DNA from: Paenibacillus silvestris | GTDB lineage: Bacteria > Bacillota > Bacilli > Paenibacillales > NBRC-103111 | Assembly: GCF_009882985.1 (NCBI RefSeq) | Contig: NZ_WTUZ01000012.1 | Span: 1 to 64,000 of the forward strand | Direction: 5' to 3' | Length of the DNA stretch: 64,000 bases | Shown here: piece after piece, positions 33,436 to 43,252 of the stretch | Numbering within the stretch: the first letter of the stretch is position 1 | Layout of the letters: every line of letters begins with the position of its first letter | Made by a program: the position numbers and the translations under genes | Notes under the pieces: model-generated | What the model was told of the DNA's origin: nothing | Seen by the model: only the letters and a program-made list of their open reading frames with translations | The model's database searches: none

Positions 33436-33506
33436 CTCAATGTAACTGGCGACGAGTGGGAGTAACCACAATGGAGCATTGAGCTATACGGCCGGTCGCC
33501 TGGGCA
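33436..33506 (+). ncRNA. ZTP riboswitch (pfl motif)
   Basis: P1 pairs CTCAATG (33436-33442) with CATTGAG (33477-33483). Inside it are AACTGGCGA and GTGGGAGTAACCAC, the conserved pfl half. GGTCGCCTGGGCA follows, pairing back to TGGCGAC as the pseudoknot. A terminator begins immediately after. TATAAT at 33403 may be its -10. This riboswitch senses ZTP, the signal of 10-formyl-tetrahydrofolate shortage. The transcript leads to rpiB, ywlG and glyA, and glyA fits the known one-carbon role. Confidence 0.93.
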
Positions 33507-33548
33507 AAAGAGCAACGCGCTATTTCTAGCGTGTCCGCTCTTTTTTTC
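33506..33548 (+). terminator. ZTP riboswitch expression-platform terminator
   Basis: AAGAGC pairs with GCTCTT, enclosing ACGCGCT/AGCGTGT, then a T run. It directly follows the GGGCA of the aptamer. A second TATAAT (33570-33575) between it and rpiB may allow some riboswitch-independent expression. Confidence 0.88.
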
Positions 33549-33615
33549 GTTTTCTGGTGGACTTTGGGATATAATAGAATGGTCGAATTCGAACAAGCAA
33601 AGGAGCGTTCTATCC

Positions 33616-34074
33616 ATGAAAATTGCCTTAGGTGCGGATCATGCAGGCTACCGTTTGAAAGATGTTATCATTCCTTTTATTGAATCATTAGGCCATCAGG
33701 TCATAGATTACGGGTGCAGCTCAGCAGATTCCGTTGATTATCCGGATTATGCGATGAAGGTTTGTGACGATGTAGTCTCAGGTCAAGCTGACAAGGGGAT
33801 TCTGATCTGTGGAACAGGCATCGGGATGTCGATCGCCGCGAATAAGGTTCCAGGCATCCGCTGCGCGCTGGTCCATGATCTATTCTCTGCTAAAGCTACA
33901 CGGGAACACAACGATACGAATGTATTAGCGTTAGGCGAGCGTGTTATTGGACCGGGTGTTGCTGAGGAAATCGTGAAAATTTGGCTGGAAACAGAATTTT
34001 CGCAAGGTGTTCGTCACCAGAACCGCATTAACAAGTTGCAAAGCATCGAAGATCGCTTCGCGATTCATCCATAA
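33616..34074 (+). CDS. rpiB: ribose-5-phosphate isomerase B
   Basis: Interconverts ribose 5-phosphate and ribulose 5-phosphate (or an allose/galactose analogue in related LacAB proteins). The 152 residues show the RpiB/LacAB fold: GADHAGYRLK, DYPDYA, GILICGTGIGMSIAANK and the HNDTNVLALG loop. AAAGGAG precedes the ATG. First gene after the ZTP riboswitch. Confidence 0.96.
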   Translation: MKIALGADHAGYRLKDVIIPFIESLGHQVIDYGCSSADSVDYPDYAMKVCDDVVSGQADKGILICGTGIGMSIAANKVPGIRCALVHDLFSAKATREHNDTNVLALGERVIGPGVAEEIVKIWLETEFSQGVRHQNRINKLQSIEDRFAIHP

Positions 34075-34085
34075 GGGTGACCACT

Positions 34086-34691
34086 ATGACAAATTCCATA
34101 CTTCACACGATCGCAGAGGATTTGGAAACAAATCTTCGTGAGTTGGTTAAGGTGGGCAATCTACGACCAGGACAAATTCTGGTCATTGGTACAAGCACGA
34201 GTGAAATACTTGGTCACCGGATTGGGACATCAGGGACGCTGGATGCAGCTCGGCCGATTTTTGAAACAGCGCAGCGCATAAGCCGCGAGTTCGGCTTGCA
34301 CCTGGCTTTTCAATGCTGCGAGCATTTGAATCGAGCGCTTGTCATTGAGGAAGATCTACTCACGATCTCCCCTCAACTGGAGCCTGTGTCGGTCATTCCG
34401 GTGCCAAAAGCCGGCGGTTCCATGGCCTCATATGCGTATCGCCACTTCGCGAAGCCTGTTGTCGTTGAGACGATTCAGGCACACGCCGGAATTGATATTG
34501 GCAGTACGCTGATCGGGATGCATTTGCGCCGCGTTGCTGTGCCTGCACGGCCGCCCGTACGGAATATGGGTCATGCTTATGTGACCATGGCATTTACACG
34601 GCCTAAGCTGATTGGCGGTACAAGAGCTGTTTACACGCCGGAGGCTGCTGAGCAGCTCTACCAGCAAGCCGCGCCAGATGCGGATTGCTAG
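34086..34691 (+). CDS. ywlG: YwlG, UPF0340/TIGR01440 family protein
   Basis: 201 residues of unknown function, conserved between rpiB and glyA in Bacillus and relatives. Recognisable stretches are GTSTSEILGHRIGT, HLAFQCCEHLNRALVIE and PVRNMGHAYVTMAFTRPKLIGG. The Cys-Cys pair and conserved His residues suggest an enzyme, but no reaction is established. The ATG at 34086 follows AAGGGTG, 11 bases after rpiB; a GTG at 34077 overlaps that site. Confidence 0.92.
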   Translation: MTNSILHTIAEDLETNLRELVKVGNLRPGQILVIGTSTSEILGHRIGTSGTLDAARPIFETAQRISREFGLHLAFQCCEHLNRALVIEEDLLTISPQLEPVSVIPVPKAGGSMASYAYRHFAKPVVVETIQAHAGIDIGSTLIGMHLRRVAVPARPPVRNMGHAYVTMAFTRPKLIGGTRAVYTPEAAEQLYQQAAPDADC

Positions 34692-34733
34692 GCTAACTTA
34701 TAGATATAAATTATCCTTTAGGAGGAATTCCAT

Positions 34734-35984
34734 ATGACAAACTTTCTAAGTAAACAAGATCCGAAAATCGTAGAAGCAATGAATCTAGAACTGGGTCGTC
34801 AACGTGACAAAATTGAGCTTATCGCTTCCGAAAACATCGTAAGCGAAGCCGTGCTTGAAGCAATGGGCACAGTCCTTACCAACAAATATGCAGAAGGTTA
34901 CCCAGGCAAAAGATACTACGGCGGCTGCGAATACGTAGACATCGTGGAAGATATCGCTCGTGACCGCGCGAAAGAGCTTTTTGGAGCTGAACACGCGAAC
35001 GTTCAACCGCACTCTGGTGCGCAAGCGAACATGGCGGTTTACTTGGCAGCTCTAAACCCTGGTGACACTGTTCTGGGTATGAACCTGGCGCATGGCGGTC
35101 ACTTAACACACGGCAGTCCTGTTAATGCTTCCGGTATTCTTTACAACTTCGTTGCTTACGGCGTTAGTGAAAAAGATTTCCGCATCGACTATGACGATGT
35201 TCGTAAAGCAGCATTCAAACATAAACCTCGCATGCTAGTTGCTGGTGCAAGTGCATACCCGCGCACGATCGATTTCGAAGCGCTGGCTTCCATCGCAAAC
35301 GATGTTGGCGCATTGTTCTTCGTTGATATGGCGCATATCGCTGGTCTGGTTGCTGCTGGTTTGCACCCGAACCCAGTGCCGCATGCACATTTCGTTACAA
35401 CGACAACGCACAAAACGCTTCGCGGTCCTCGCGGCGGTATGATTCTTTCGCGCAAAGCTTGGGCAGCTGCGATCGATAAAGCTGTATTCCCTGGTTCCCA
35501 AGGTGGTCCTTTGATGCACACGATTGCTGCAAAAGCCGTTTCCTTCGGTGAAGCTCTGCAACCAGAATTCAAAACTTACGGCCAAAACGTCATCAACAAC
35601 GCGCAAGCATTGGCGACTGCACTGACAGCTGAAGGCATTAACCTTGTATCCGGCGGTACGGATAACCACTTGATGCTGGTTGATCTGCGTAACCTGAACA
35701 TTACAGGTAAAGACGCTGAGCACGTGCTTGATGAAGTCGGTATTACGGCGAACAAAAACGCGATTCCTTTTGACCCAACTAGCCCGTTCATCACTAGCGG
35801 TATCCGCTTAGGTACACCAGCTGTTACGTCCCGCGGTATGAATGAAGAAGCTATGCAAACGATCGCGAAAGTAATTGCTATTACATTGAAAAGCCCGAAA
35901 GACGAAGCTGTGCTTGAGAAAGCTCGTGGCATGGTGAAAGATTTGACGGCGCAATACCCGCTTTACCAAGGTTTAACTTACTAA
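34734..35984 (+). CDS. glyA: serine hydroxymethyltransferase
   Basis: PLP enzyme that splits serine into glycine and loads one carbon onto tetrahydrofolate, the main one-carbon source for purines, thymidylate and methionine. 416 residues, normal. The PLP-binding lysine is Lys227 in [23 protein letters not shown] and HGGHLTHG are also typical. AGGAGG precedes the ATG. It closes the rpiB-ywlG-glyA unit predicted to be under ZTP control. Confidence 0.98.
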   Translation: MTNFLSKQDPKIVEAMNLELGRQRDKIELIASENIVSEAVLEAMGTVLTNKYAEGYPGKRYYGGCEYVDIVEDIARDRAKELFGAEHANVQPHSGAQANMAVYLAALNPGDTVLGMNLAHGGHLTHGSPVNASGILYNFVAYGVSEKDFRIDYDDVRKAAFKHKPRMLVAGASAYPRTIDFEALASIANDVGALFFVDMAHIAGLVAAGLHPNPVPHAHFVTTTTHKTLRGPRGGMILSRKAWAAAIDKAVFPGSQGGPLMHTIAAKAVSFGEALQPEFKTYGQNVINNAQALATALTAEGINLVSGGTDNHLMLVDLRNLNITGKDAEHVLDEVGITANKNAIPFDPTSPFITSGIRLGTPAVTSRGMNEEAMQTIAKVIAITLKSPKDEAVLEKARGMVKDLTAQYPLYQGLTY

Positions 35985-35992
35985 TTAATATA

Positions 35993-36043
35993 GAAAGGGC
36001 TGTACCAGAAGGTCATCTAAGACCTTTGGTACAGCCTTTTTTT
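35993..36043. terminator. bidirectional terminator between glyA and an MFS gene
   Basis: AAAGGGCTGTACCAGAAGGTC pairs with GACCTTTGGTACAGCCTTTTTT with one bulge, followed by T's. The minus-strand gene ends inside it. Confidence 0.88.
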
Positions 36044-37319
36044 ATACGGCAGCATGATGCACCTTTTGCTCCGCTTCCTTCAGGCTAGGCAGAATGGATG
36101 CCATCAAGCCTATTCCGGCGACACCGGTCAACAGAATGAACAGCGCCATTGCCCCGGATGGTAGAAAACCGCCGATGATCATGTTCAATCCGCTAAGCAT
36201 AATAGCCACACGATTCGTCATGCTGCTGAGCGCCATATAGGAGCTGCGAGCGTGGTCAGGGACAAGCTGTACCAGCAGCGACTGCTTTAATGGCACATAG
36301 GTCAGTTCACCTATAGTAGCAATGAGCATTAGCAGCATAAGCATGATCGGTTGATTGCCGAACACCAGATAGGTATAGCCGGCTACGTTAAGAAACATGG
36401 CGAACAGCATCATCCTGGTGTCGGAATTTCCCTTGAGCAGGCGGCCAACAAAGAGGGAGAGCAGGACGACAGCGAGCGTATTCTCCGTGCGTAGTACGCC
36501 GACGAGCGGCAGGCCATCGATGGTGGCTGACATACCAGGAAACCAAGGGGTGTGGTGAATATCTTGTGCGAGTCGGATACCGATATAGCCGTTTAAATTC
36601 ATTTCGACCGAAACGATGAGTACACTGGAGATGAGATAGATAAGGAATCTGCGGTCGAGCAGCACTTCTTTATATCGATCATACATGGAAACCCGTTTAG
36701 GACTTGAAGGTTGGACTCCGTCATCCGTGAACTTCATTTCTTCGGCTGGCATTGTTTCTTTCATGAAAAAGGCGGTCACCAACAGCGCAACAAGTGACAT
36801 TACGCTAGCAACGAGCAGAAGTTCAAAGAGATAGTCGCTAAAGAAGAAGCCACCAACCATCCCCGCAATGGAAATGGCCAGATTGTTGGACCAATAATTG
36901 ATCCGATAAATGGCTTTACGAGTATCAGTTCCTGATACATCAATCAGCATGGCTTCTACGGCAGGCTTGCTTAGTCCCCAAGAAGCTGTGCTGATGACTG
37001 TCATAATCAGCGTAAGTCCTGCTGAATGCCAGATCGGCGAATTGGCGAATGTCATGATGACATAGGCTAGAAGGGCAACGCCTTCTCCAATTAGCATCAT
37101 TTTCTTGCGACCGACTCGGTCCGCGTAATGGCCGCCGATTGTCGCGCTGATTAGAGCGACAGCAATAGAGATGGTCGTCGCTGTGCCAGCAATCGTTGTG
37201 CCGAGTGTGCGTGCAAAATAAATCGACATGAAAGGAATAACCATATTGCTGAGTATGTTGGTCAGAAAGCTCAGAGCAATGCGCAGTCGCACATTAGGGT
37301 GGAATTGAAAGAATGTCAT
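36042..37319 (-). CDS. MFS transporter divergent from an SgrR-like regulator
   Basis: 425 residues with about 12 membrane segments. Motif A appears as GGHYADRVGRKKMM (about 62-75). The closest readable type is the DHA1 exporter family. It is divergently transcribed from an SgrR-like protein. In E. coli SgrR is linked to setA, which encodes an MFS sugar exporter, so a role in exporting a sugar or sugar phosphate is possible. AGGTG lies about 9 bases ahead of the ATG. Confidence 0.87.
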   Translation of the reverse strand: MTFFQFHPNVRLRIALSFLTNILSNMVIPFMSIYFARTLGTTIAGTATTISIAVALISATIGGHYADRVGRKKMMLIGEGVALLAYVIMTFANSPIWHSAGLTLIMTVISTASWGLSKPAVEAMLIDVSGTDTRKAIYRINYWSNNLAISIAGMVGGFFFSDYLFELLLVASVMSLVALLVTAFFMKETMPAEEMKFTDDGVQPSSPKRVSMYDRYKEVLLDRRFLIYLISSVLIVSVEMNLNGYIGIRLAQDIHHTPWFPGMSATIDGLPLVGVLRTENTLAVVLLSLFVGRLLKGNSDTRMMLFAMFLNVAGYTYLVFGNQPIMLMLLMLIATIGELTYVPLKQSLLVQLVPDHARSSYMALSSMTNRVAIMLSGLNMIIGGFLPSGAMALFILLTGVAGIGLMASILPSLKEAEQKVHHAAV

Positions 37320-37507
37320 GCGCCGTCACCTGTTTCAAAGTATCGTCAACGTCTGTGTTGTGTTCACCCATCATAACAAATGACCATGAGTTAAAAAGTG
37401 TACGGATCTTTGGAAAACTTTCACCTTTTATCCCATCTGCAGACGGTTGACGAAATGGCAAGGCAGAACTATACTCTTTGGTAATTCGTGTAAAGGAGGG
37501 GACTTTC

Positions 37508-39334
37508 ATGCAGCTTGCCTTGCAATATGCGCAATTGAAAACATCAATCATGCGTGTTTCACAGATCCCTCACACGTATATGGACGTGCCTGTCTCCGTT
37601 GAAGAAATCTCCGGCTACCTGTATTGTACGGAACGCAATGTGAAAATTTTGATTCGCAAAATGACCGAAATGGGTTGGATTGTCTGGACGCCGGGGCGAG
37701 GCCGAGGACATCGCTCAATGATCCGGTTTCTGGTTCCAGCTGAGGATGTGCTGATGGCGGAAGCGAAAATTCATGTTGAACAGGGAAATTTGAACAATGC
37801 GATGAGTTTGTTTCAAATGGAAGGTTTGGACGGGGGCGTGATGGATCGTTTTCTTGCCTGGTTAGGCAGTTATTTCGGATACACAGGGAACTGTGAATCC
37901 GGAAATCTTGAAACTCTGCGGCTGCCGATGCAAATTCGTGTGTTGACGCTTGACCCGGCAGATGTGCTATTCTCGCGGGATCTTCATTTTGTGAAGCAAG
38001 CCTTTGACACGCTGCTCTATTTCAATCCGATCTGCGGCAGCCTGGAGCCAGGTTTGGCTCATGAGTGGGAATGCAATGCGGATGCGACCGTATGGACTTT
38101 CTATTTGCGAAAAAGGGTGAGATTCCATCATGGCCGGGATCTGACGGCGGACGATGTTGTGTTTTCTTTCAATCGGTTGCGCTCGCTGGGCACAGAGGAT
38201 TCTCCGAGTCGTTGGCTGTTGAAATCTGTGAAGGATATTCGTGCTGTCGACCGGCTGACAGTTCGGATGGAGCTTACTGCGCCGAATTATATGCTTCCAC
38301 ATTATGTTAGTTCCTACCAAGCAGCGATTGTACCTGCTGATGTTTACAGTGCGAATAAGGTAGCGGATGCTAGTATGCTTCCCGTTGGAACAGGCCCATT
38401 TCGGATTACGAGACACGATGCAGGAGGCATTACCTTAGAAGCCTTCGAGGATTATTACAAGGAGAGCGCTCATTTGGATCGCATCGAGCTGCTTTATGTA
38501 CCGGATAATGTCAGTGACCGTAGATGGCAGCAATTGAATTTCCAGATGGGGAAGCTTAACCATTATAAACAGCCTGCGCCCGCGCATTGGTGTAAAAAAG
38601 AAGTGATGATGCTGGGTTCCAGCACAGTTGTGTTCAACTTTCGCAAGAATGGTCCCCAGCAAGCGTTTGAATTCCGTCAGGCATTTCAGCTTATCTTGGA
38701 TCGATGCGGATTGATTAAGGAGCTTGGTCTTTATCATGCGAGGCCTGCGGCCGATTTCCTGCCATCCGAATCGCCAGCAGCTGAGCCAGATGATTATCAG
38801 CCAGAACGCGCGAGGGAACTGCTCAGGGAGTGTGGATACAATGGGGAACCCATTACTATGGTATCTACGCAGAAGAACCAGGCCCAAGCCGAATGGATTC
38901 AAGCTCGCTGCGAAGAGGTGGGCATTCCCGTTGTTCTGAAGTTGTACACCTTTGAACAAATGGCGAAGGTACCGCTCTTGTTAGAGGTCGATGTCATCAT
39001 AAGCGGAGTTGTTGCAGATGATGATGAGGCTCGCTGCCTCATCGAGATGTATAAAGTAGGCAGCCTGGCGGTTCGTGTCTGTGCAACGGATGAACAGCGT
39101 CAAATTTTTGATGATACCATTTCAGCCATTGAAATCGAGCCCAATAGCCAGATGCGTCTACTACGAATTCGCAGCATGCAAGACCTCGTATCGCAAAACT
39201 GCGCCGTCTTATTCCTTTTGCATACGACGCAGCAATTGGTGTACAGTCCTCATCTACAAGGCATAACGTTTAATACGCTCGGATGGTTTGACTTCAAAAA
39301 CATTTGGTACCACCCGGGCCCCGTCGAAGAATAA
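37508..39334 (+). CDS. SgrR-type transcriptional regulator with solute-binding domain
   Basis: 608 residues. The N-terminal winged helix (about 10-95; VSVEEISGYLYCTERNVKILIRKM, then GWIVWTPGRGRG) is the SgrR_N type. The rest (from about 150) is a family 5 solute-binding domain (GLAHEWECNADATVWTFYLRK; GRDLTADDVVFSFNRL; LPVGTGPFRI), without a signal peptide, so it works in the cytosol as a ligand sensor. It probably controls the divergent MFS gene. The ATG at 37508 has AAAGGAGGGG ahead. Confidence 0.92.
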   Translation: MQLALQYAQLKTSIMRVSQIPHTYMDVPVSVEEISGYLYCTERNVKILIRKMTEMGWIVWTPGRGRGHRSMIRFLVPAEDVLMAEAKIHVEQGNLNNAMSLFQMEGLDGGVMDRFLAWLGSYFGYTGNCESGNLETLRLPMQIRVLTLDPADVLFSRDLHFVKQAFDTLLYFNPICGSLEPGLAHEWECNADATVWTFYLRKRVRFHHGRDLTADDVVFSFNRLRSLGTEDSPSRWLLKSVKDIRAVDRLTVRMELTAPNYMLPHYVSSYQAAIVPADVYSANKVADASMLPVGTGPFRITRHDAGGITLEAFEDYYKESAHLDRIELLYVPDNVSDRRWQQLNFQMGKLNHYKQPAPAHWCKKEVMMLGSSTVVFNFRKNGPQQAFEFRQAFQLILDRCGLIKELGLYHARPAADFLPSESPAAEPDDYQPERARELLRECGYNGEPITMVSTQKNQAQAEWIQARCEEVGIPVVLKLYTFEQMAKVPLLLEVDVIISGVVADDDEARCLIEMYKVGSLAVRVCATDEQRQIFDDTISAIEIEPNSQMRLLRIRSMQDLVSQNCAVLFLLHTTQQLVYSPHLQGITFNTLGWFDFKNIWYHPGPVEE

Positions 39335-39347
39335 ATGAGATGCAAGA

Positions 39348-39378
39348 ACGCTTGGGAGATGCTCTCAGGCGTTTTTTT
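39348..39378 (+). terminator. terminator of the SgrR-like gene
   Basis: AACGCTTGGGAG pairs with CTCTCAGGCGTT around ATG, followed by T's. Confidence 0.88.
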
Positions 39379-39437
39379 ACGTAAATAAGGATATTCATGG
39401 TAGGTTTGGTTTTTCGGAGGATAAGTTGGATAACATA

Positions 39438-39446
39438 TGATATAAT
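39438..39446 (+). promoter_or_regulatory. extended -10 promoter of upp
   Basis: TGATATAAT is a perfect extended -10. No good -35 is visible. It lies about 75 bases before the upp start. Confidence 0.5.
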
Positions 39447-39520
39447 GAACGAGGTTTGTCGTACCTTGACGCTAAAATGGGTAAAATACATATAACATTG
39501 TGGTTTTTTAGGAGGCAATT

Positions 39521-40150
39521 ATGGGGAAGTTATTTATTTGTGATCATCCGCTTATTCAGCATAAGCTGACTTTCATTCGGGATGAGAATACGAAAACAAA
39601 AGATTTCCGGGAGCTCGTAGACGAAGTAGCTACTTTAATGGCCTATGAGATCACGAGAGATATTCCACTTGAGCATGTGCAGGTGAAAACACCTGTAACG
39701 ACGGCGGATTGCCGCATTATTTCCGGCAGAATGCTGGGACTTATTCCTATTTTACGCGCTGGATTAGGGATGGTTGATGGCGTGCTTAAGCTGATTCCTG
39801 CAGCAAAAGTAGGACATGTTGGTCTATACCGTGATCCTGACACGCTACAGCCTGTCGAATATTATGTGAAGTTGCCGACAGATGTCCTGGAGCGGGAACT
39901 CATTGTGATCGACCCAATGCTCGCAACAGGCGGTTCAGCGAATGCAGCGATTGAAGTATTGAAACGCAGAGGCTGTACACAAATGAAGCTGATGTGTTTA
40001 ATTGCTGCGCCAGAAGGAATCAAAGCGGTTCAACAAGAGCATCCAGATGTAGATATTTATGTGGCGGCCGTGGATGACTACTTGAATGATCATGGCTATA
40101 TCGTACCTGGATTGGGAGATGCGGGAGATCGCCTGTTCGGCACGAAATAA
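39521..40150 (+). CDS. upp: uracil phosphoribosyltransferase
   Basis: Salvages uracil with PRPP to give UMP. 209 residues. The PRPP loop reads [17 protein letters not shown], and the uracil-binding C-terminal stretch is [23 protein letters not shown] precedes the ATG. As in Bacillus it follows glyA (here with an inserted MFS/SgrR pair) and precedes mnaA and the atp operon. Confidence 0.98.
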   Translation: MGKLFICDHPLIQHKLTFIRDENTKTKDFRELVDEVATLMAYEITRDIPLEHVQVKTPVTTADCRIISGRMLGLIPILRAGLGMVDGVLKLIPAAKVGHVGLYRDPDTLQPVEYYVKLPTDVLERELIVIDPMLATGGSANAAIEVLKRRGCTQMKLMCLIAAPEGIKAVQQEHPDVDIYVAAVDDYLNDHGYIVPGLGDAGDRLFGTK

Positions 40151-40180
40151 TAGACTTATGACGATGGGGGAGAAGAACCA

Positions 40181-41317
40181 ATGAAACGTTTGAAAGTCAT
40201 TACGATTTTCGGTACTAGACCTGAAGCGATCAAAATGGCTCCGCTGATTAAGGAGCTGGAGAAGCATCCAGAACATATCGAGTCTCTTGTCTGCGTGACG
40301 GCTCAGCATCGCCAGATGTTGGATCAAGTGCTCGATATTTTCAAAATTACACCAGATTATGACCTTAATGTGATGAAAGAACGTCAGACGCTGAATGAGA
40401 TCACGATGCGTGTGCTGCAAGGCTTGGAGCCAGTTTTCCAAGAGGCGAAGCCGGATCTGATACTCGTGCACGGCGATACGCTCACAACATTCCTAGCTAG
40501 CTATGCGGCATTCATGCAGCAGATCCAAGTTGGTCATGTCGAAGCGGGTCTTCGTACGTGGAACAAAATGTCGCCATATCCGGAAGAAATGAACCGTCAA
40601 TTGACGGGCGTTTTGGCGGATTTGCATTTTGCACCAACGCAGCAATCAGCCGATAATTTGCGCAAAGAAAATAAATCGGAATCGCAAATCTATGTAACAG
40701 GGAATACAGTTACAGATGTCTTCCAATATACCGTGCAGGAATCTTTTGAACATCCTGTTCTGGAATGGGCGAAGGGCCGTAGGCTGATCTTGATGACAGC
40801 GCATCGCCGTGAAGCTCAAGGTGAGCCGCACCGCCAAATTTTCCGTGCAGTGAAGCGTATTGCGGATGAATTTGATGATATTGCAATCGTCTATCCCGTG
40901 CACCCAAGTCCAGCTGTCAAAGAACCAGCACATGAAATTCTGGGCAACCACCCGCGTATCAAGCTAGTAGAACCATTCGATGCTAGTGAATTCCATAACT
41001 TCTATCCGAAGACGCATATGATTCTGACAGACTCAGGCGGTCTTCAAGAGGAAGCGCCATCATTTGGCGTGCCAGTTCTTGTCCTTCGTGACACAACTGA
41101 GCGTCCGGAAGGCATTCAAGCGGGCACTTTGGAGTTGGTTGGAACAGACGAGGAGAAGGTCTATGAGCGTGCACGCGCGCTTCTGACAGATCCAGATTTA
41201 TACAACAAAATGAGCCAATCCGCTAACCCTTACGGCGATGGCAAAGCATCCCAAAGAATCGTTCAAGCGATTCTGCATCACTTTGGCAAGGTCTCGGAGC
41301 GCCCTGAAACATTCTAA
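40181..41317 (+). CDS. mnaA: UDP-N-acetylglucosamine 2-epimerase (non-hydrolysing)
   Basis: Interconverts UDP-GlcNAc and UDP-ManNAc, the donor for wall teichoic acid linkage units and other secondary wall polymers. 378 residues, GT-B fold. Key stretches are GTRPEAIKMAPL, HGDTLTTF, VEAGLRTW, MTAHRREAQGE and LTDSGGLQEEAPSFG, with the substrate-binding Arg, Asp, Glu and His of the family. Two SLH proteins in this window bind wall polymers of the type that can contain ManNAc. It lies 30 bases after upp. Confidence 0.96.
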   Translation: MKRLKVITIFGTRPEAIKMAPLIKELEKHPEHIESLVCVTAQHRQMLDQVLDIFKITPDYDLNVMKERQTLNEITMRVLQGLEPVFQEAKPDLILVHGDTLTTFLASYAAFMQQIQVGHVEAGLRTWNKMSPYPEEMNRQLTGVLADLHFAPTQQSADNLRKENKSESQIYVTGNTVTDVFQYTVQESFEHPVLEWAKGRRLILMTAHRREAQGEPHRQIFRAVKRIADEFDDIAIVYPVHPSPAVKEPAHEILGNHPRIKLVEPFDASEFHNFYPKTHMILTDSGGLQEEAPSFGVPVLVLRDTTERPEGIQAGTLELVGTDEEKVYERARALLTDPDLYNKMSQSANPYGDGKASQRIVQAILHHFGKVSERPETF

Positions 41318-41370
41318 CCGTGACAAAATCATGACAAACGCTACAGCGTACAGTTCGACTGTTTGGTTTG

Positions 41371-41412
41371 GAAACTCGCAAACCTTAGAGCCGCAAGGCT
41401 CTGAGGAGTTTC
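41371..41412 (+). other. stable hairpin between mnaA and the atp promoter
   Basis: GAAACTC pairs with GAGTTTC and, inside, AGAGCC with GGCTCT around a GCAA tetraloop. No T run follows. It may cap the mnaA transcript. Confidence 0.6.
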
Positions 41413-41441
41413 GGGCTGCGAGTACTGTTAAGTTTCGTCAA

Positions 41442-41471
41442 TTGACAAACATCGCATTGCTTCGATACAAT
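41442..41471 (+). promoter_or_regulatory. atp operon promoter
   Basis: TTGACA, 18 bases, TACAAT, about 75 bases before atpZ. Confidence 0.8.
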
Positions 41472-41480
41472 AAATGAGGA

Positions 41481-41525
41481 TTCGTAGCACTATGTCTACG
41501 AAACAGGTTTTCCTCAGAGGAAAGC
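41481..41525 (+). promoter_or_regulatory. two-hairpin leader ahead of atpZ
   Basis: TTCGTAG pairs with CTACGAA (41481-41502) and GGTTTTCCTC with GAGGAAAGCC (41506-41525). The ribosome site AGGAGGG follows 4 bases later. The plan resembles the leader of ywlE. Confidence 0.65.
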
Positions 41526-41541
41526 CTTCAGGAGGGATGCT

Positions 41542-41763
41542 ATGAAACGGCAAAATCCCAATGATAATCCGTGGCGAGCAGTAGCGTTAACTAGTGCAAT
41601 TGGTATTGACCTTGTCGTTTGTTTAGGAGCCGGATACTTGTTCGGTGATTGGCTGACACGCGTACTAGGGGGACAATTCTGGTTGTTAGGCGGATTTTTG
41701 CTAGGGCTTGTAACCGGAATCATTAGCATTTACTTCATGATAAAGCGGTACGGAGGGCTATGA
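41542..41763 (+). CDS. atpZ: AtpZ/AtpI-family small membrane protein
   Basis: 73 residues with two membrane helices (about 14-33 and 45-66) and a glycine-rich sequence (GAGYLFGDWLTRVLGGQFWLLGG). Proteins of this type precede the ATP synthase genes in many Bacillota and are linked to assembly of the c-ring or to Mg2+ supply. The stop overlaps the next start (ATGA). Confidence 0.85.
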   Translation: MKRQNPNDNPWRAVALTSAIGIDLVVCLGAGYLFGDWLTRVLGGQFWLLGGFLLGLVTGIISIYFMIKRYGGL

Positions 41764-42143
41764 TGGATGAATTTTCAGCCACTCTGAAAACGGTTCAAAA
41801 TGTGTTTCTTTTCTTTTTATCCTTTTGTTTGGCTGCATGGGCGCTTCTTGTCGATTACCGGGTTTATTTGGCGGGCATTATGCTTGGATCTATCGTAAGC
41901 ATGATCAATGCTAGGTTCTTGGCCTGGAAGATTAACAAGTTGGCAGCAGCTGCGATAGAGCAGAAAGGGCGCAAGGTGACCCTAGGTTTTCTGACAAGAG
42001 CAGCAATTGCTGGCTTCGCAGGTTTGGTTGCCGTTCGGTATCCGGAACATGTCGCTTTAACCACGACGATTGTTGGATACTTTTTTGCTCAATTGGCAAC
42101 ACTCGTACTGGGTATTCTTTCTATTAGGAAGTCTAAGAAGTAA
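41760..42143 (+). CDS. atpI: ATP synthase subunit I
   Basis: 127 residues with four membrane helices, of the bacterial atpI family that helps c-ring assembly. A positively charged loop (RFLAWKINKLAAAAIEQKGRK) joins the two halves. It overlaps the upstream gene by four bases. Two ATG codons stand in tandem at the start. Confidence 0.88.
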   Translation: MMDEFSATLKTVQNVFLFFLSFCLAAWALLVDYRVYLAGIMLGSIVSMINARFLAWKINKLAAAAIEQKGRKVTLGFLTRAAIAGFAGLVAVRYPEHVALTTTIVGYFFAQLATLVLGILSIRKSKK

Positions 42144-42167
42144 TTCCATTCGATGAAAGGGGTGAAA

Positions 42168-42872
42168 ATGGAAAACATGGAACATCACGTACCAGAATTT
42201 GAGTGGTTAGGTATTCACTTCGACGCATCAGCACTGATGATGATCGGAATTACCACTATTATCGTGCTTATCCTTGCAATCGCAGGGGCTAGCCGTGCAT
42301 CCGTAACGAATCCTTCAAAAATTCAAAACTTCATGGAATGGACGATTGAGTTTGTAGAAGGCATCATTGGAAGTACGATTGGTTCTAAGCATGGCAAAGG
42401 CTTTATCGCGCTTGGTCTTACGCTCATTATGTACATCTTTATCGGCAACATGCTCGGCCTTCCTTTCTCGATTGTAACGGAAGATCATGTATCATGGTGG
42501 AAATCACCAACAGCTGATATCGCAGTAACAGGAGCATTAACGGTTATCGTTATCGTACTAAGTCACTACTTAGGCATAACACGTAACACGAAACATTACT
42601 TCGCGCATTACTTTGAGTACAAAGGGGCAATGTTGATCCTTCATTTAATTGAAGTCGTATCAAAGCCGCTTACGCTCGCTTTCCGTCTTTACGGTAACAT
42701 TTATGCAGGTGAAATTATGATATCTGTCATTATCGGAGCTGGTTGGTTTGGAATTGCGCCTCTCTTTGTATGGCAGGGCTTCAGTGTGTTCGTAGGTGCG
42801 ATTCAAGCGTTCGTATTTACAATGCTAACAATGGTTTACATCTCACAAACGTTGATCCATGAAGAACATTAA
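42168..42872 (+). CDS. atpB: F1Fo ATP synthase subunit a
   Basis: 234 residues. Membrane stator that forms the proton half-channels. The essential arginine lies in LAFRLYGNIYAGEI (about 171-184). About five helices. The ATG at 42168 is chosen because AAGGGG stands ahead of it; the earlier ATG at 42153 has no ribosome site. Confidence 0.97.
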   Translation: MENMEHHVPEFEWLGIHFDASALMMIGITTIIVLILAIAGASRASVTNPSKIQNFMEWTIEFVEGIIGSTIGSKHGKGFIALGLTLIMYIFIGNMLGLPFSIVTEDHVSWWKSPTADIAVTGALTVIVIVLSHYLGITRNTKHYFAHYFEYKGAMLILHLIEVVSKPLTLAFRLYGNIYAGEIMISVIIGAGWFGIAPLFVWQGFSVFVGAIQAFVFTMLTMVYISQTLIHEEH

Positions 42873-42934
42873 GAGTAAGACTTACCTCGGGTAGTCTCGA
42901 GTCACTTATACACAAAACAAACCTAAGAGTTTAA

Positions 42935-43174
<240 letters not shown>

Positions 43175-43252
43175 GAAACCGTTTGGCGGGGATGGCCGTA
43201 GTCGCCACCACGCCTTCGTTTTGCCCATGTTATCAGAAGGGAGTGACGTTAC

